A DNA stretch of 64,000 nt from Erinaceus europaeus (Eukaryota > Chordata > Mammalia > Eulipotyphla > Erinaceidae): assembly GCF_950295315.1 (NCBI RefSeq), contig NC_080175.1:83579566-83643565 (forward strand), given 5' to 3'. The notes beneath the pieces are model-generated. The model did no database searches and was not told the origin of the DNA. It was given only the letters and a program-made list of their open reading frames with translations. Of the stretch, positions 11,761 to 23,221 are shown piece after piece (the stretch's first letter is position 1; each line of letters begins with the position of its first letter). The position numbers were made by a program, and so were the translations under genes.

Positions 11761-12209
11761 TATCACACTGAAGTCATTAGACAGTTCTTAAGAGTACGGC
11801 ATTTCAACATGCTGATTAAAAGGAGACCTTCACGCTTGATATTTCAGGCAGAGAAGCGGAAAGGAAATCATTCCATATTGAAAGAGGTTTTCATTTATGC
11901 TGAGATGAAAGCCCATCTCATTTTTGCAAAGGGGAATTCCAAGAACGTGTAGGCGAAGGGCTACAGCATTCCTCACCAAACACGAGATCTATTTAACCTG
12001 CTAACATACACAAGAGCCCTTCTTCATGCACATTCAGTGGGTTGTTGGCAAGGTCATGGCCCATTTTGTTTTTGCATAGAAAAACAGGAAAAAATATATC
12101 ATGACTTTTCTGACAACCTCAATACAAGATCTTTGTGTCTATGATATCACTGGCTCCATAGGTTGCCTTAATATAACTCTTAACAGATAATCACTCCACT
12201 CACAAACAT
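11761..12209. other. Unassigned intergenic DNA between F copies
   Basis: No gene or repeat recognised. Confidence 0.4.
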
Positions 12210-13483
12210 ATCCTGAATGAGACTACCCCTTCACTTGGGGCCCTAGTCGGGGAATCGTTGGATTCCACATAGACAATATAGGCCTGAACCTCTAATAGAT
12301 CCCTCTCTCCACCATCACTGGTCACTTCCATCAGGAATATCATCATAAACCCTCTTGTGGGCCTCTCTAGGACCCTGCCCTCACTTAAAAAATAGCAATG
12401 GTAGAGACTTCCCCACATCTCTGAAGGGCAGCTGGGTCATCCTACCCTGCCACTCGAGGAGGACTCGTCCTGGAATGAGTGCAGCGAGCTCTGGCCATGG
12501 GCTACAGGCTCAGACTGACAGGGACTCAGAGGTTACACAGGCTCCTCTGCTAAATATAAATATACATATGTTCCCTGGGTCAGCTCGATAAATAGTTAAA
12601 TGTGAGTATATATATATATGGACCCTGGCTCAGACTGATGAAGTAAACAGTTAATTGCATTTATATTTTTTCTTCAAGTTTGGAAGCAACTCTCTGCTCT
12701 AATCCAGCCTCCTAGCCCTATTCTCAACTCTGACTAATCTTCCCAGACAATATTTTTGTCCATCCCCATGTTACCTATCAAGCTTAGACAAAAACTAGTA
12801 AAATCAGGGGCATCTTGGAACATCCCTAAAATAGATTTCCTAGCTTCTTTCCACCCCAGGGCCCCTATTCTCATCTACTCTATTCCCACTTTTTGGTTCC
12901 TGTTTTTTTTTTTCCTTCTTTATATCTTACTGCCTTTCAGCTACCAAGTTGCAGATGGTAACATGACCTCTCTGAGGTAGACAACCTCACCAGTGTGTCC
13001 TGGAACCTCACCTCTCCAGAGTCTTACCTGACTAGGGAAAGACAGAAACAGGCTGGAGGTACGGATCAACCTGCCAATGCCCCATGTTCAATTACAGGAG
13101 CCAGGACACCCACTTTCTGCACTCCATAAAGAATTTTGGTCCATATTCCCAGAGTATGAGAAATATTAGTGGATGATGACCAGAGGGCTCTGAACTTCAA
13201 CTCCATTAGGCCCCAGAAAGAGAAGAAGAAAAAAGAAAGGACATTCAGAAGTAGTATTTAGTGTAGATGTGACCGAGAAAGAAAAGACAGAGCCATAGAA
13301 AAAAATGGGCATATATATAAATATATATTTATAGAAATTATAGACTATTTTCTGTGACCATAGGAGAACTATTGCAGTTTCCAATGGAGGGAGTGGGGAC
13401 ACAGAACTCTGGTGGTGGGAACATTATGAAATTATACTCACTAACAGCTTTGTAAATCAATATTAAATCATTAATTAAAAAAG
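12210..13483 (+). repeat. Repeat F, longest copy
   Basis: About 1.27 kb, from the CACTTGGGGCCCTAGTCGGG block through the middle to a 3' end with GGAGGGAGTGGGGACACAGA and an A-rich tail. It is colinear with the partial copies at 9.8 and 11.3 kb. About 190 bp near 13,190-13,370 are AT-rich and not matched in other copies here. Confidence 0.75.
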
Positions 13484-14042
13484 AAAAACACCACACATAA
13501 AAAGTTTCCTGGTTGGGTGATAAATTATATGATAAATTACATAGTTATTACATATAATAAATATATTATTGTCATAAGCAAGGAAAAGTTGTTTCTATCC
13601 TGGAAAGAAGTACTTTTTGGAAAGGTTATATATCAAAGTTATTCTAACCTCATTTTTATGTTATGGTTTCTCCACACTTCTCTTTTTCCTGGTAAGTTCT
13701 CTGAGACAGACTTAAAAAAAAAAAAAGAAAAGAAAAAAACCTCAGTTTTCCTGTTTAGGGGTATCATGAAAGACCAGTAGAGATTGCCATACCAAAGATC
13801 ATGAATTTGAAGTTCTATAATGATTCTCAGCTAATTGAGCTTCTGGTGAGAATTCAGCTTTTTTTTTTGAAGGTGTTCCCTCTCTCTATGAATATGCATA
13901 TATAGTATATATAATATATACATATGTATGTATATATAATAGATATATATTATAAAGAGTCTACATGAGCTAGATGATTACAGTAAAATTCCACTGTCTG
14001 TCAGTGATATTTTTTTATTATCATCAAGTTAAAAATCAAGCA
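13484..14042. other. Unassigned intergenic DNA with AT microsatellite
   Basis: No gene recognised. A TATATG-rich simple stretch occupies roughly 13,895-13,955. Confidence 0.4.
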
Positions 14043-14171
14043 GTTGGGTGGGGATATAACATAATAGTTATGCAAAGACACTTTCATGCCTGAGGCTCTC
14101 AAATCCCAGGTTCAGTCCCCTACACTGCCATAAACCAGAGCTGAGCAGTGCTCTGGTTAAAAAAAAAAAAT
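14043..14171 (+). repeat. SINE-C
   Basis: Head GGATATAACATAATAGTTAT, middle TCATGCCTGAGGCTCTCAAA and end GAGCAGTGCTCTGGTTAAAA. Confidence 0.85.
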
Positions 14172-14617
14172 CAAGCAGTATTATTTTAATAATTGTGAAA
14201 TAGTAATTTCAAAAACCCAAAGTTGTATGTTTAATACACAAATTTTATATTCATAAGAAATAGAGACAAAATGGCACAAAATGGCATCAAGGCACATCAC
14301 AAAAAGTTTTTCCTGTTGTACAAATAGAGAAAATGGCTGAAAGAACTGAGACATTATACAGCACCTGACAGTTGGGACAGAGACACTCCAAAGCGCTACA
14401 CCTTAACAGCCAGCACCATGCTCAGATTTAAGTGGCAAACAGTTTCAACAAAATAGCATCATCTGAAATGATAAATTAATGCTACTTATTATAGCCTTTA
14501 AATTTTATAGGGTTTTATGGATTTTAGTTGTATAAAACATGGGCATACAAAATTTTATGCACTCTTGTTTATTATTTTTTTATGCTGTCCTGGGTAGCAA
14601 AATAAGGCCTCCTACAT
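14172..14617. other. Unassigned intergenic DNA
   Basis: No gene or repeat recognised. Confidence 0.4.
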
Positions 14618-14632
14618 AAAAGGCATATTACC

Positions 14633-15852
14633 CCTTTGGTGGTGGGAATGGTGTTTATGTACACTCCTAGCAAAATGTAGACATATAAATCAGTAGTTAA
14701 TTAATATGAGAGGGGGAAATCAATTGTATGTCTCAAAGTTTCTCAAAAGACAAACTGAATCTTTTTATTATATAGGCTGTGTATTTCATATGCGGACTCT
14801 CTCAAAAGCCTAGACCAAGTAGATTAGAAGCATCCAATAGCACAGCTATATACAAGATACTGGGTACTGTACAGCAAACCATAACAAAGGGACTTTTCAA
14901 AGTTAACCCAATTAACAAATAATGTGATGATAATATTAACTATCGATTGTCTTTTTGAACCCTAAGACAGCAGGAACCTCACATCTTCACTATAGAGCCC
15001 CTACTTCCCCCAGTCCTGGAACCCTTGGATAGGGCCCACTTTCCCGTATGCATCTCCCAATCCAAACCAAATAATATTGCATCCACCGATCACAACCTAA
15101 CCAAAGCAATGATTGCCACCTCAACATGCTTCACCTCAGACTGTATCCAGAGACTTCACGTGTGGAATGACAACCCTTCAGCTTCATTACTCGGGTGAGA
15201 CCTTTCCTTTTATAGTACACTCTAATTTCATCTCAGGTAGTTCACTTTCTAACAAAGTCCCATAATCTAGATATACACCAGTTTCTGTGCACACGTATCC
15301 ATAAACTACTGCAAAATATATACCTGAAAGCAGAAGTACACTAGAGTTTGCAGTGAGTACCTCCCTAACACTTCCTCTCCACTATTCCAAGCTTGGGATC
15401 CATGATTGCTCAACAAATTGTTTGGCTTCATATGTTAACTCTCTTTTCAATCACCAGGTTCCAGATGCCACCAGGATGCTGGCTAGGCTTCCCTGGATTG
15501 AAGACCCCACCAATGTGTCCTAGAGCTCAGCTTCCCCAGAGACACACCTTACTAGGGAAAGAGAAAGGCAGACTGGGAGTATGGACCGACCAGTCAACGC
15601 CCATGTTCAGCGGGGAAGCAATTACAGAAGCCAGACCTTCTACCTTCTGCAACCCTCAAGGACCCTGGGTCCATGCTCCCAGAGGGCTAGAGAATGGGAA
15701 AGCTACCATGGGAGGGGGTGGGTTATGGCGATTGGGTGGTGGGAATTGTGTGGAGTTGTACCCCTCCTACCTTATGTTTTTGTTCACTAATCCTTTCTTA
15801 AATAAAAAATTTAAAAAATAAATAAATAAATAAAATTTAAAAAGTTAAAAAA
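14633..15852 (+). repeat. Repeat F insertion bounded by a target duplication
   Basis: AAAGGCATATTACC occurs just before the element (ending 14632) and just after its A tail (ending 15867). This marks the whole 1.2-kb unit as one insertion. Order: GGTGGTGGGAATGGTGTTTA, AGACAAACTGAATC, GGAACCTCACATCTTCACTA, GCTTCATTACTCGGGTGAGA, TTGTTTGGCTTC, then the 3' block and AAATAAAAAATTTAAAAAAT. The A tail and duplication indicate LINE-type target-primed insertion. No open frame of useful length is present. Confidence 0.85.
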
Positions 15853-16014
15853 AAAAAGGCATATTACCATTAAACCACCTCTCTAGCTTTGTTTGTTGTC
15901 TGTAGTAGGGCTTCATCACTATAGGCTGATATTTTCAGGTAAACATGAGTCTCCTGCATGGCAAGAAAGATACCTTTCCAGATGAGTTATCTTGCAGGCC
16001 CTGTTTATTTCCTT
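15853..16014. other. Flank between repeats
   Basis: Unassigned; nothing recognised apart from the right-hand target duplication of the F insertion. Confidence 0.4.
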
Positions 16015-16218
16015 TATAGATTTATTTATTAATGAAAGAGACAGGATACAGAGAGAGGGGGAGGGAAAGGGAGAGGGAGAAAGAGGGAAAGAGAGAGAGA
16101 GAAACAGAACACTAGAGTATCACTCTTGCACATGCAATGCTAGGAATCAAAAACTGGGACCTTATGCTTGAAAGTCCAATGTTTTATGACTTATACACAG
16201 CACCACCTCCCAGGCCAT
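16015..16218 (-). repeat. SINE-D
   Basis: Antisense copy: TTTATTTATTAATGAAAGAG, a long GA tract, TATCACTCTTGCACATG, AAACTGGGACCTTATGCTTG and ACACAGCACCACCTCCCAGG. Confidence 0.6.
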
Positions 16219-16399
16219 GTGTTTAATCTTTAAAATAAGTAATTAACAAATCAACAGAATCTCAGAGAATGCTTTTGTTATTTATAGGGGTTACTTATAT
16301 TACCAAAATCGAAATTTATGATAGTCAACACCATCATGGTATGAAACAGCTTTCTGTTTTGCTTTGGATTTCCTTGTCACCAGTTCCTCATCATTCTGA

Positions 16400-16545
16400 G
16401 TCAACTTTTCCAGAGAAAAAGACAGCGGGAGACAGTAAACGCTACCACAGCATTAAAGTTTCGTCCTGTGTGTTGGGGACCAGGCTTGAACCAGAATCAC
16501 ATGCATGACAAAGTGTAAGCAATATCCAGTGAGCTATTTTGCCAG
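16400..16545 (-). repeat. Diverged tRNA-derived SINE, family unclear
   Basis: GGCTTGAACCAGAATCACAT and CAGTGAGCTATTTTGCCAGC look like the box-B and box-A ends of an antisense tRNA SINE. Confidence 0.4.
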
Positions 16546-16574
16546 CCAAAACCCAGCTGTTAAAAATGATGAAA

Positions 16575-16864
16575 TACGGGAGTCGGGCGGTAGTACAGCG
16601 GTTAAGCGCAGGTGGCTCAAAGCACAATGACGGGCGTAAGGATCGCAGTTCAAGCCCCTGGCTCCCCACCTGCAGGGGAGTCACTTCACAAGTGGTGAAG
16701 CAGGTCTGCAGGTGTCTGTCTTTCTCTCCGCCCTCTGCCTTCCCCTCCTCTCTCCATTTCTCTCTGTCCTATCTAACAACGAAGACATCAATAACAACAA
16801 TAATAACTACAACAATAAAACAACAAGGGCAACAAAAAGGGAAAATGAATAAATAAATATCTAA
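16575..16864 (+). repeat. SINE-A
   Basis: Head GGGAGTCGGGCGGTAGTACA, body with CACCTGCAGGGGAGTCACTT and tail GGGCAACAAAAAGGGAAAAT. Confidence 0.9.
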
Positions 16865-16889
16865 ATATCTGAAAAAAAAAAGACTTAAA

Positions 16890-17475
16890 AAAACAATGAA
16901 ATACTTTCCTTTGCTTCAGCTTGGATGGAGCTTGAATCATGTTCAATAAGTTCAGTAAAAATAAAACTGAAAAACACCAGGTAATTTCACCCACAGGTGG
17001 AACTTAAAGAACAGAAAGGGAAAACAAAGTAAAACCTGGACTGGAAAGGACGAGGTGGTGGCGCACCTGGTTAAGCGCACATATTACAGTGCGCAAGGAC
17101 CCGGGTTCAAGTCCCTGGTCCCCACCTGCAAGGAAAAAGCTTCACAAGTGGTGAAATATGGCTGCAAGTGTCTCTCTGTCTCTCCCTCTCTATCTTCCCT
17201 TACCTTCTCAATTTCTCTCTGTCTCTAATAAATAAACAAAATTAAAAAAATTAAAATTAAAAAAACCTGAACTGGATTTGATGTATTGCACCAAAGCAAA
17301 GGACTCTGGGGAGGAAGCAGAAGAGGTGGTGGGAGATACTGGGGTCCTGGTCCATGATGGAGAAAGAGACTTAAGTTGTGGGTGAAAATATATACCTCTC
17401 ACAGAGAGATGAGAAATGGTGCCCACAAGTCATTAACTGTACTATGATTCATTAACTCCTCAATAAATAAAAAAG
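16890..17475 (+). repeat. L1 3' end, diverged, split by a SINE-B
   Basis: CAGCTTGGATGGAGCTTGAA, GGTGGAACTTAAAGAACAGA, then after the SINE TGTATTGCACCAAAGCAAAG, GACTCTGGGGAGG and TTAACTCCTCAATAAATAAA. These match the order of the L1 3' ends at 25.7, 28.4 and 63.4 kb but with more changes. Confidence 0.7.
17046..17261 (+). repeat. SINE-B nested in L1
   Basis: GGTGGTGGCGCACCTGGTTA to the CT-rich end and (AATA)n. AAAACCTGGACTGGA at 17031-17045 and AAAACCTGAACTGGA at 17262-17276 form the target duplication (14 of 15). Confidence 0.85.
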
Positions 17476-18409
17476 CAGGTTGGGTAAAATGCCAAGAGTA
17501 ACAAAGTAAACAAAAAACAGACAAAAACCCAGGCTTCTGGCATATTGGCTGAACAGAGATACCACATTTTGTATGTCATGTTTTAGTAACATACATAGAT
17601 GTTTAGTAAAATAAGTATATGTCAAAATGTGTACTGACATGTTCTTCAACTTGTTTCTTTTGTCAGTTCCATTGCCTATGCAAAACTTAGTCTCCTGTTT
17701 ATCAACTTCTTCCTAAACCTATTTTGTTTCATTCGACTTCCCCCAGGTTAGAAAGCTTGAGACCTACTTGGCATGACAGGTTAAGTTAAAGAACTAAGTT
17801 GCTCCAAATCACACTGATGTTCAGATTTCAAAAATAAATAAATGAACAACTCAGAGAAACTGATGAGTTTATAGAGAAACATTTTTTTCTCTAGTTTTGC
17901 AAATGCTACTATGATTTTCTATTTTTTGACTCTCCTAGCTGTGCAGAACACTTTCTTTTTCTATATCAAGACATTCTCATCTACATTTCTGCTCTTGCTT
18001 ATTCCTTGTAGGTTTGAAGTATCCTCCAAAATTATGGATTTATCACTGGCATTATCCACTGGCATTCCAATCTTATTATGAAGTCTATTTCATTTTGAAA
18101 TTTCCCTACACTTTAAGCATGCCTAGGCATGCCCATAATATAATGGGTTCTCTACTTAATTTACATCTCATTCCAGTGATCAAGCTCGTGAATATGGCTG
18201 TACTGTCCTTTCAATTCACTATGGAAAGATAAAATATTGCAGCCCAAAATATACCTATACTCTTTTCAGATGGAGGTATTAGTCTAAGGGGGAAAAAGGG
18301 AGTGTATTATGAAATATCAGGGTCCCTGTAAAAAAATGATTATTAAGCCAGCTAGTAGAACTCTAGCTGGTTATAGATTGAGAAGAAATATCTAAGATAA
18401 GTTACTTAG
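17476..18409. other. Unassigned intergenic DNA
   Basis: No gene or repeat recognised over about 0.9 kb. Confidence 0.4.
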
Positions 18410-18580
18410 AAGGCATCCCAACCAATAAGTGTGCCTGCTTTGTCATGCATCTGAGCCCAGGTCCTCTGCACTGGGAGGTCTGGTGCTGTGATGTCTTTCC
18501 CCCTCCTCCCTCTGGCTCTTTGTCTCTGGCTCTTTCTATCTGAGAAATTGGTCCCAGAGCAGTAAAATCCTAACAAGAAC
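18410..18580 (+). repeat. SINE-E
   Basis: GTGCCTGCTTTGTCATGCAT, GGGAGGTCTGGTGCTGTGAT and GTCCCAGAGCAGTAAAATCC in the usual order. Confidence 0.7.
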
Positions 18581-18617
18581 AGATTAACAAACAGGGGCGA
18601 TTTACAAATGCAATATT

Positions 18618-18742
18618 AAGGGGTCGGGTGGTGGCACACCTGGTTGAACACACAAGTTACCCAGGTTCGATCCCCCAGTCCCCACCTACAGGGGGAAAAT
18701 TTTGCGAGTGGTATCTTGCAGGTGTCTCTGGCTCTCTCCTCG
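18618..18742 (+). repeat. SINE-B, 3'-truncated
   Basis: GGTCGGGTGGTGGCACACCT and CCCAGGTTCGATCCCCCAGT begin a SINE-B that stops after CAGGTGTCTCTGGCTC. A second tRNA-like box (GCCCGGGTTCAAACC) follows at about 18,748. Confidence 0.65.
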
Positions 18743-18796
18743 TGGAGCCCGGGTTCAAACCTCGCGGGGCTGGGGTTTCTTGAAAATCAGAAAGTA

Positions 18797-18992
18797 GGGA
18801 TGGTGGAGGTGGTGCATCTGGTTCAGTGCATGTTACAATGCACAATGACCTGGGTTCAAGCCCCTGGTCTCCATCTGCAGAGGGAAAGCTTTTCAAGTGG
18901 TGAAGCAGGACTACAAGTATCTCTCTCTCTCTCCCTTTCTATCTCCCTCTTGATTTCTGTCTCTATACAATAAATAAATAAAGTTAATTTTA
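18797..18992 (+). repeat. SINE-B
   Basis: GGAGGTGGTGCATCTGGTTC, CCTGGGTTCAAGCCCCTGGT, a CT-rich block and AATAAATAAATAAAG. Confidence 0.8.
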
Positions 18993-20714
18993 ATAATAAA
19001 AACTTGAAAAAGAAACCAAAAGTAGGATACTAAGTAAGGTCTATATAGGCATGAATTCAGCCTGTGGTCATTCCCAATGCAGAAAATAAGAACTGGACAC
19101 TGAAGTCCTCTCAGTGAATATAGGGGTTAACCAAACAGATAAAAACACTTAAACTTCATTGGATATGGAAATATGTCCTGGTAACCAATATCCCTTGCTT
19201 TTGATATGTTTGGCTAGCAGTTTATGCTTTTCCCCACAGAGATGCTCCAAATCTTTAAACTACCTGTGAACCATAAACCTGCTTGAAAATTCACTCTACC
19301 AGGTTGCTTTACACTCTCAAAATTGTGAGGGGGAAGAGGATCTGTTGGGCTAACTCCATGTAGTCAAGTTAACTAGGTAGTTGAAAATAAAGCACATAGA
19401 GGTTTCACATGCAGATTTGATAGAGACTATCTGTATCTCAATGCCCTTGACAAAAGCCATTATTTTAAAGAGCATAGGTAGTCTGTGCATATGTACCAAG
19501 CTTATCTACATAGTATGGAACTTACACTGGACTGTTTTTATGATCAATTCAAGATGAATGTCTATCAATGTAGAAATGTGGTATAGTTATCTGTGTTAGC
19601 TATTCGTGGCTAAAGATAGCAGGCTTCCAGTGGCCGTACAGCTACTTGCCAACACCATGATTCTCTCTTTTTTGTTTCTTGGTTTTGTTTTGTTTTTTAT
19701 TTTAAGTTGAAGGCTATGAGCAACAAGCCTATTCTAAGCTTTCTCTATTTGCAACAATTCATGAATCAGCAGATTCTCTACCTCTCTAATTCCTTCATCT
19801 TTCATTCCAGTGGTTGTAATCCAGAAGGGGGAAATGTTGACCATGTTGAACAGATTGTTGATATCTTGCTTAGATGAGCAAGCAAAACATTTTTCTCTTT
19901 ATAGCCTAATAATTATCAACTGAAATAAACCTACTGCCATTTCTCTCCTTTTTCCCACTGCTAACCCTTCTTGCTCCATTCTTGGTATTACTGTAGCTTC
20001 AACTTTACTTTTACTTTCCTAAAAGTTAGAAAGAGCTTGGGTGCCATCGTCCTATTTTTATTTATTTTTCAATAGGCTATACATTTTTAGTCTCTGTTAT
20101 CCTTGCCAAGTTGTATAGTTATTTGTGTGTAATAGGCTCTTCCATAGCAATATGTAGCAGAAAATTCCTTTTGACAAGCCATAACAAACTTAATTGAGTC
20201 ATGGAGCATGCTATTAAATAGCTTCCAATGAAGCAGACCATCTTTTTCCTAAGGCAGCATATGCTATCACCAAGTTTCAGCATGACTATATGATCTCATA
20301 TGACTAAGAAAATTACTTTGTTCATTTGTGAAAAGTTACAGAGAGGTAGGAAGTTAATATTTGAGTGGGGTAATTAAAATTTGAAGAGGTATGTCCTCCA
20401 TCAGTTTTTTTTTCCTCCTTAGAGTTAGTGAGACCTATTTTTTAAATCTTACTAATGAATTACAAGTAAAATTTTAAAATTCTGTTCTTTTACTCAACTT
20501 AAAATTATTCCCTAGTGAGAATTCCCAAATTTTCCATTTTTATTTTACTTTAAATGTCACACAATAAGTAGTATTAATAGAAACTACTATGTCAAAATAG
20601 TATTTCTGATAGTGTGCCATTGACTTTGCAGCCTGAAGCTGTTCTAAATTCTGACATTACTTTTTATGTTTCCAGGACAGCTGCTGTTAGGGCTTTCAGC
20701 ACAAGAGTAGATTA
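18993..20714. other. Unassigned intergenic DNA
   Basis: About 1.7 kb without a recognisable gene or young repeat; the longest repeat-free stretch in the first half. Confidence 0.45.
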
Positions 20715-21170
20715 TCAGCAGACATTAGTTAACCTGTGAGCCTTCATCTGATTACCCTTCAGATCCCCATGGGATCTGGGTGATATTATTGCTCCAATGT
20801 CAGTCTGACAAGCAACATCAGTAATGGGCATCATTCCTACTTGCCTCCCCAATGCAGCAATAAGGCAAAGAAACAGAGCTTGTAAACCATCGATTTGAAC
20901 CACATAAATGTGTTGAAAATAAATTGTGCTATCTGCTATTTGTCCCCAAAGTCAAATTTACCTAATACATAATACAAGTAGTCCCATTCAATTGCATCAA
21001 AGGATTTCTTGGCATCTAATAAGATAACTGTTCACAGTTCCAATTTTCTCTTTGTATTCCAGATGAGTTGCATTAGCCTATGCAGATTATCTGATGCTTA
21101 GCTCTCAGATATAAACCCCTACTGGTGAAGAGTCTAGGAAGTAGATTTGTGATTTAGTCACATAGCAAGT
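20715..21170 (-). pseudogene. Fossil LINE reverse-transcriptase fragment, not the usual mammalian L1 type
   Basis: On the minus strand, 21024-20938 reads LLDAKKSFDAIEWDYLYYVL and then GKFDFGDK before a stop. This is the layout of RT motif A (a catalytic aspartate beside K-x-F-D) in LINE ORF2 proteins. Mammalian L1 proteins normally follow the F-D with K-I-Q-H-P. An I-E-W-D-Y-L continuation is instead typical of Tx1/L1-like elements of fish and amphibians. Upstream, 21125-21030 reads in broken frames like the preceding helix (ATHLEYKEKIGTVNSYLI). Downstream reads such as LFLCLIAALGRQ could be the decayed motif-B region. Frameshifts and stops show it is dead and old. The class is moderately supported; the clade is inference. 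Confidence 0.5.
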
Positions 21171-21796
21171 GTTCTCTTATGCTCTTTTTTTTAATGCCTG
21201 CTCCCAGCATACCAAAGTACATTTCTCACAATACAGCTATAAGGGTAATATGCAGTCGAGTATAAGGCGATATAGATATAGGTAAGAGAATAAAGGGCTG
21301 TACACAGTCTCTTGCTACTAAGCCACAGGCAATATCAGAAATTTAAAAAAAAATCAGTACAAACCATTTAAATGCATCACATTTATTCATAGCCTGTTTC
21401 AGAAACTAGAGGCTATTCAGTGTGCTGATGACAGAGAGAAGTTATTATGTTGGTAAGCAACCAAAATTTTTATAAAACTATTTTGAAAGCAACTCAGTGC
21501 CTCAGAAAGTAATATCAATTACTGCTTGCTTTTCAGTTGGCATTACAAGGGGGTTCTAAATTTCCATTCTTCCGTTCTACAAAAGAAAGGGAGGCAGAAA
21601 GAATGCCTCCATGGGAGACTTGGTATCACAACCATGAGAGGCACTTCTTTGAAAGATGTCCTGAGATCATCTGAAGGATTCCACCCCTCACCCCAAGTAC
21701 TGACTAACCCCCCCCCCCTTAATGTCGTGGGTAAAAGAAATTGCATACAAATAGAAAACTGAACAATGCAGAAAAAATATAAAAACCTCATTTGAG
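21171..21796. other. Unassigned intergenic DNA
   Basis: No gene or repeat recognised; contains a run of nine C near 21,710. Confidence 0.4.
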
Positions 21797-22023
21797 GGCT
21801 AGGGAGAAAGCACAATTGTTATACAGTAAGATTTTAATGCCTGTGGCACCAAAGGCCCCAGGTTCAATCCTCAACACCACCATAAACCAGAGCTGAGCAG
21901 TTTTCCTTCTCTCTCCCCTCCCCTCTCTTTCTCCCTCCCTCTCTCTCTCCCCTCCCCTCTCTCTCTCTCCTCTCCCTTCTCTCTTTCTCTCTCTCTCTCT
22001 CACTAAAAAACAAATAAAAACAT
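21797..22023 (+). repeat. SINE-C with expanded CT tail
   Basis: GGGAGAAAGCACAATTGTTA, CCCCAGGTTCAATCCTCAAC and CATAAACCAGAGCTGAGCAG, then about 95 bp of CT-rich simple sequence and an A tail. Confidence 0.8.
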
Positions 22024-22578
22024 TTTTAATATATTTTTGAACAAAAGTCAGTTGAACATTTGAGTATCCTATGAATCCACATTGTGAGACAACATTGTAA
22101 GGTCAGAAGGGCATGGTGGTTGGAGAAGTCTAAATCTTGACTTGTTCCATCACTGTATCTTACCAGTACAGCTTTGCAAACTATCAACAACACTGTTTGG
22201 GTTTTCTCATTCACAAAAGGGATTTACAATACTTACCCTAGAGTTTCTTTGACAAATAAAAAAAAAATACATTTATAAAGAATTTGATAAAAACATTTGA
22301 TGTTCAGATGCCAGCTGTTTTATTATTATTATTAATAACAAAATGAGCTATATGTACTTATCCCTGCATAATAATGCATATATGTCCATTATACACATAT
22401 ATATGTATGTATTTTTCAGTAGTCATTGCATTAGGAAGGCCTAATGGCAACTGAATATTCAGATTTTCATGACTGATGGGAAAAAAAAAGTAACTTTTAA
22501 CACAATACACAACAAAACCCCACTTTTGTGATTAACCTACACAGAAAAGATGATTTTTAAATTACATTTTATTTTATT
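22024..22578. other. Unassigned intergenic DNA
   Basis: No gene recognised; small TTA and TATATG simple repeats near 22,320 and 22,400. Confidence 0.4.
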
Positions 22579-22860
22579 TTTATTTTTTTAATGTTTATTC
22601 ATTTACTTATTCCCTTTTGTTGCCCTTGTTGTTTTATTGTTGTTATTGATGTGGTTGTTGTTGGCTAGGACAGAGAGAAATGGAGAGAGGAGGGGAAGAC
22701 AGAGAGGGGGAGAGAAAGACAGACACCTGCAGACCTGCTTCACTGCCTGTGAAATGACTCCCCTGCACGTGGGGAACCGGGGCTCGAACCAGGATTCTTG
22801 GGTGTGTCCCTGCGCTTTGCGCCACCTGTGCTTAACCTGATGTGCTACTGCCCGACTCCC
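22579..22860 (-). repeat. SINE-A
   Basis: Antisense copy from the A-tail (TTCCCTTTTGTTGCCC reversed) to the head TGCTACTGCCCGACTCCC. TACATTTTATTTTATT at 22563-22578 and 22861-22876 is a 16-bp target duplication. Confidence 0.92.
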
Positions 22861-22929
22861 TACATTTTATTTTATTATGGCTACCATATTATCACTGGGG
22901 ATTGATGTTTGGATGATGTTTTTAAAATG

Positions 22930-23060
22930 TATTTTCTTTCTTCCAGATGGAGAAACAGAGGAAGACAGAGTCAGAGAGGAAAGAAGAGACACAGGAGCAG
23001 AGCCCCACCGCTCGTGGGACTTCCCTACTGGAGACTCCCATCTGCCCACCCCCTACGACA
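22930..23060 (-). repeat. Possible SINE remnant
   Basis: A purine-rich stretch followed by GAGCCCCACCGCTCGTGGGA and CTCCCATCTGCCCACCCCC looks like the body of an antisense tRNA-derived SINE, but no family match is clear. Confidence 0.3.
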
Positions 23061-23221
23061 TGAATTTTTAAACTTATATGATGACAGAATTTCAGTTGGA
23101 AAAAAAAGCATAGGTACAACTCCACAATAGTCAATACACTTTTCATTGTCATTAACCTTGTGTGTTAACTCAGTATATGACTTAGTCCAAGACATCCAGC
23201 TTTTGTTTAAACATATCAGTT

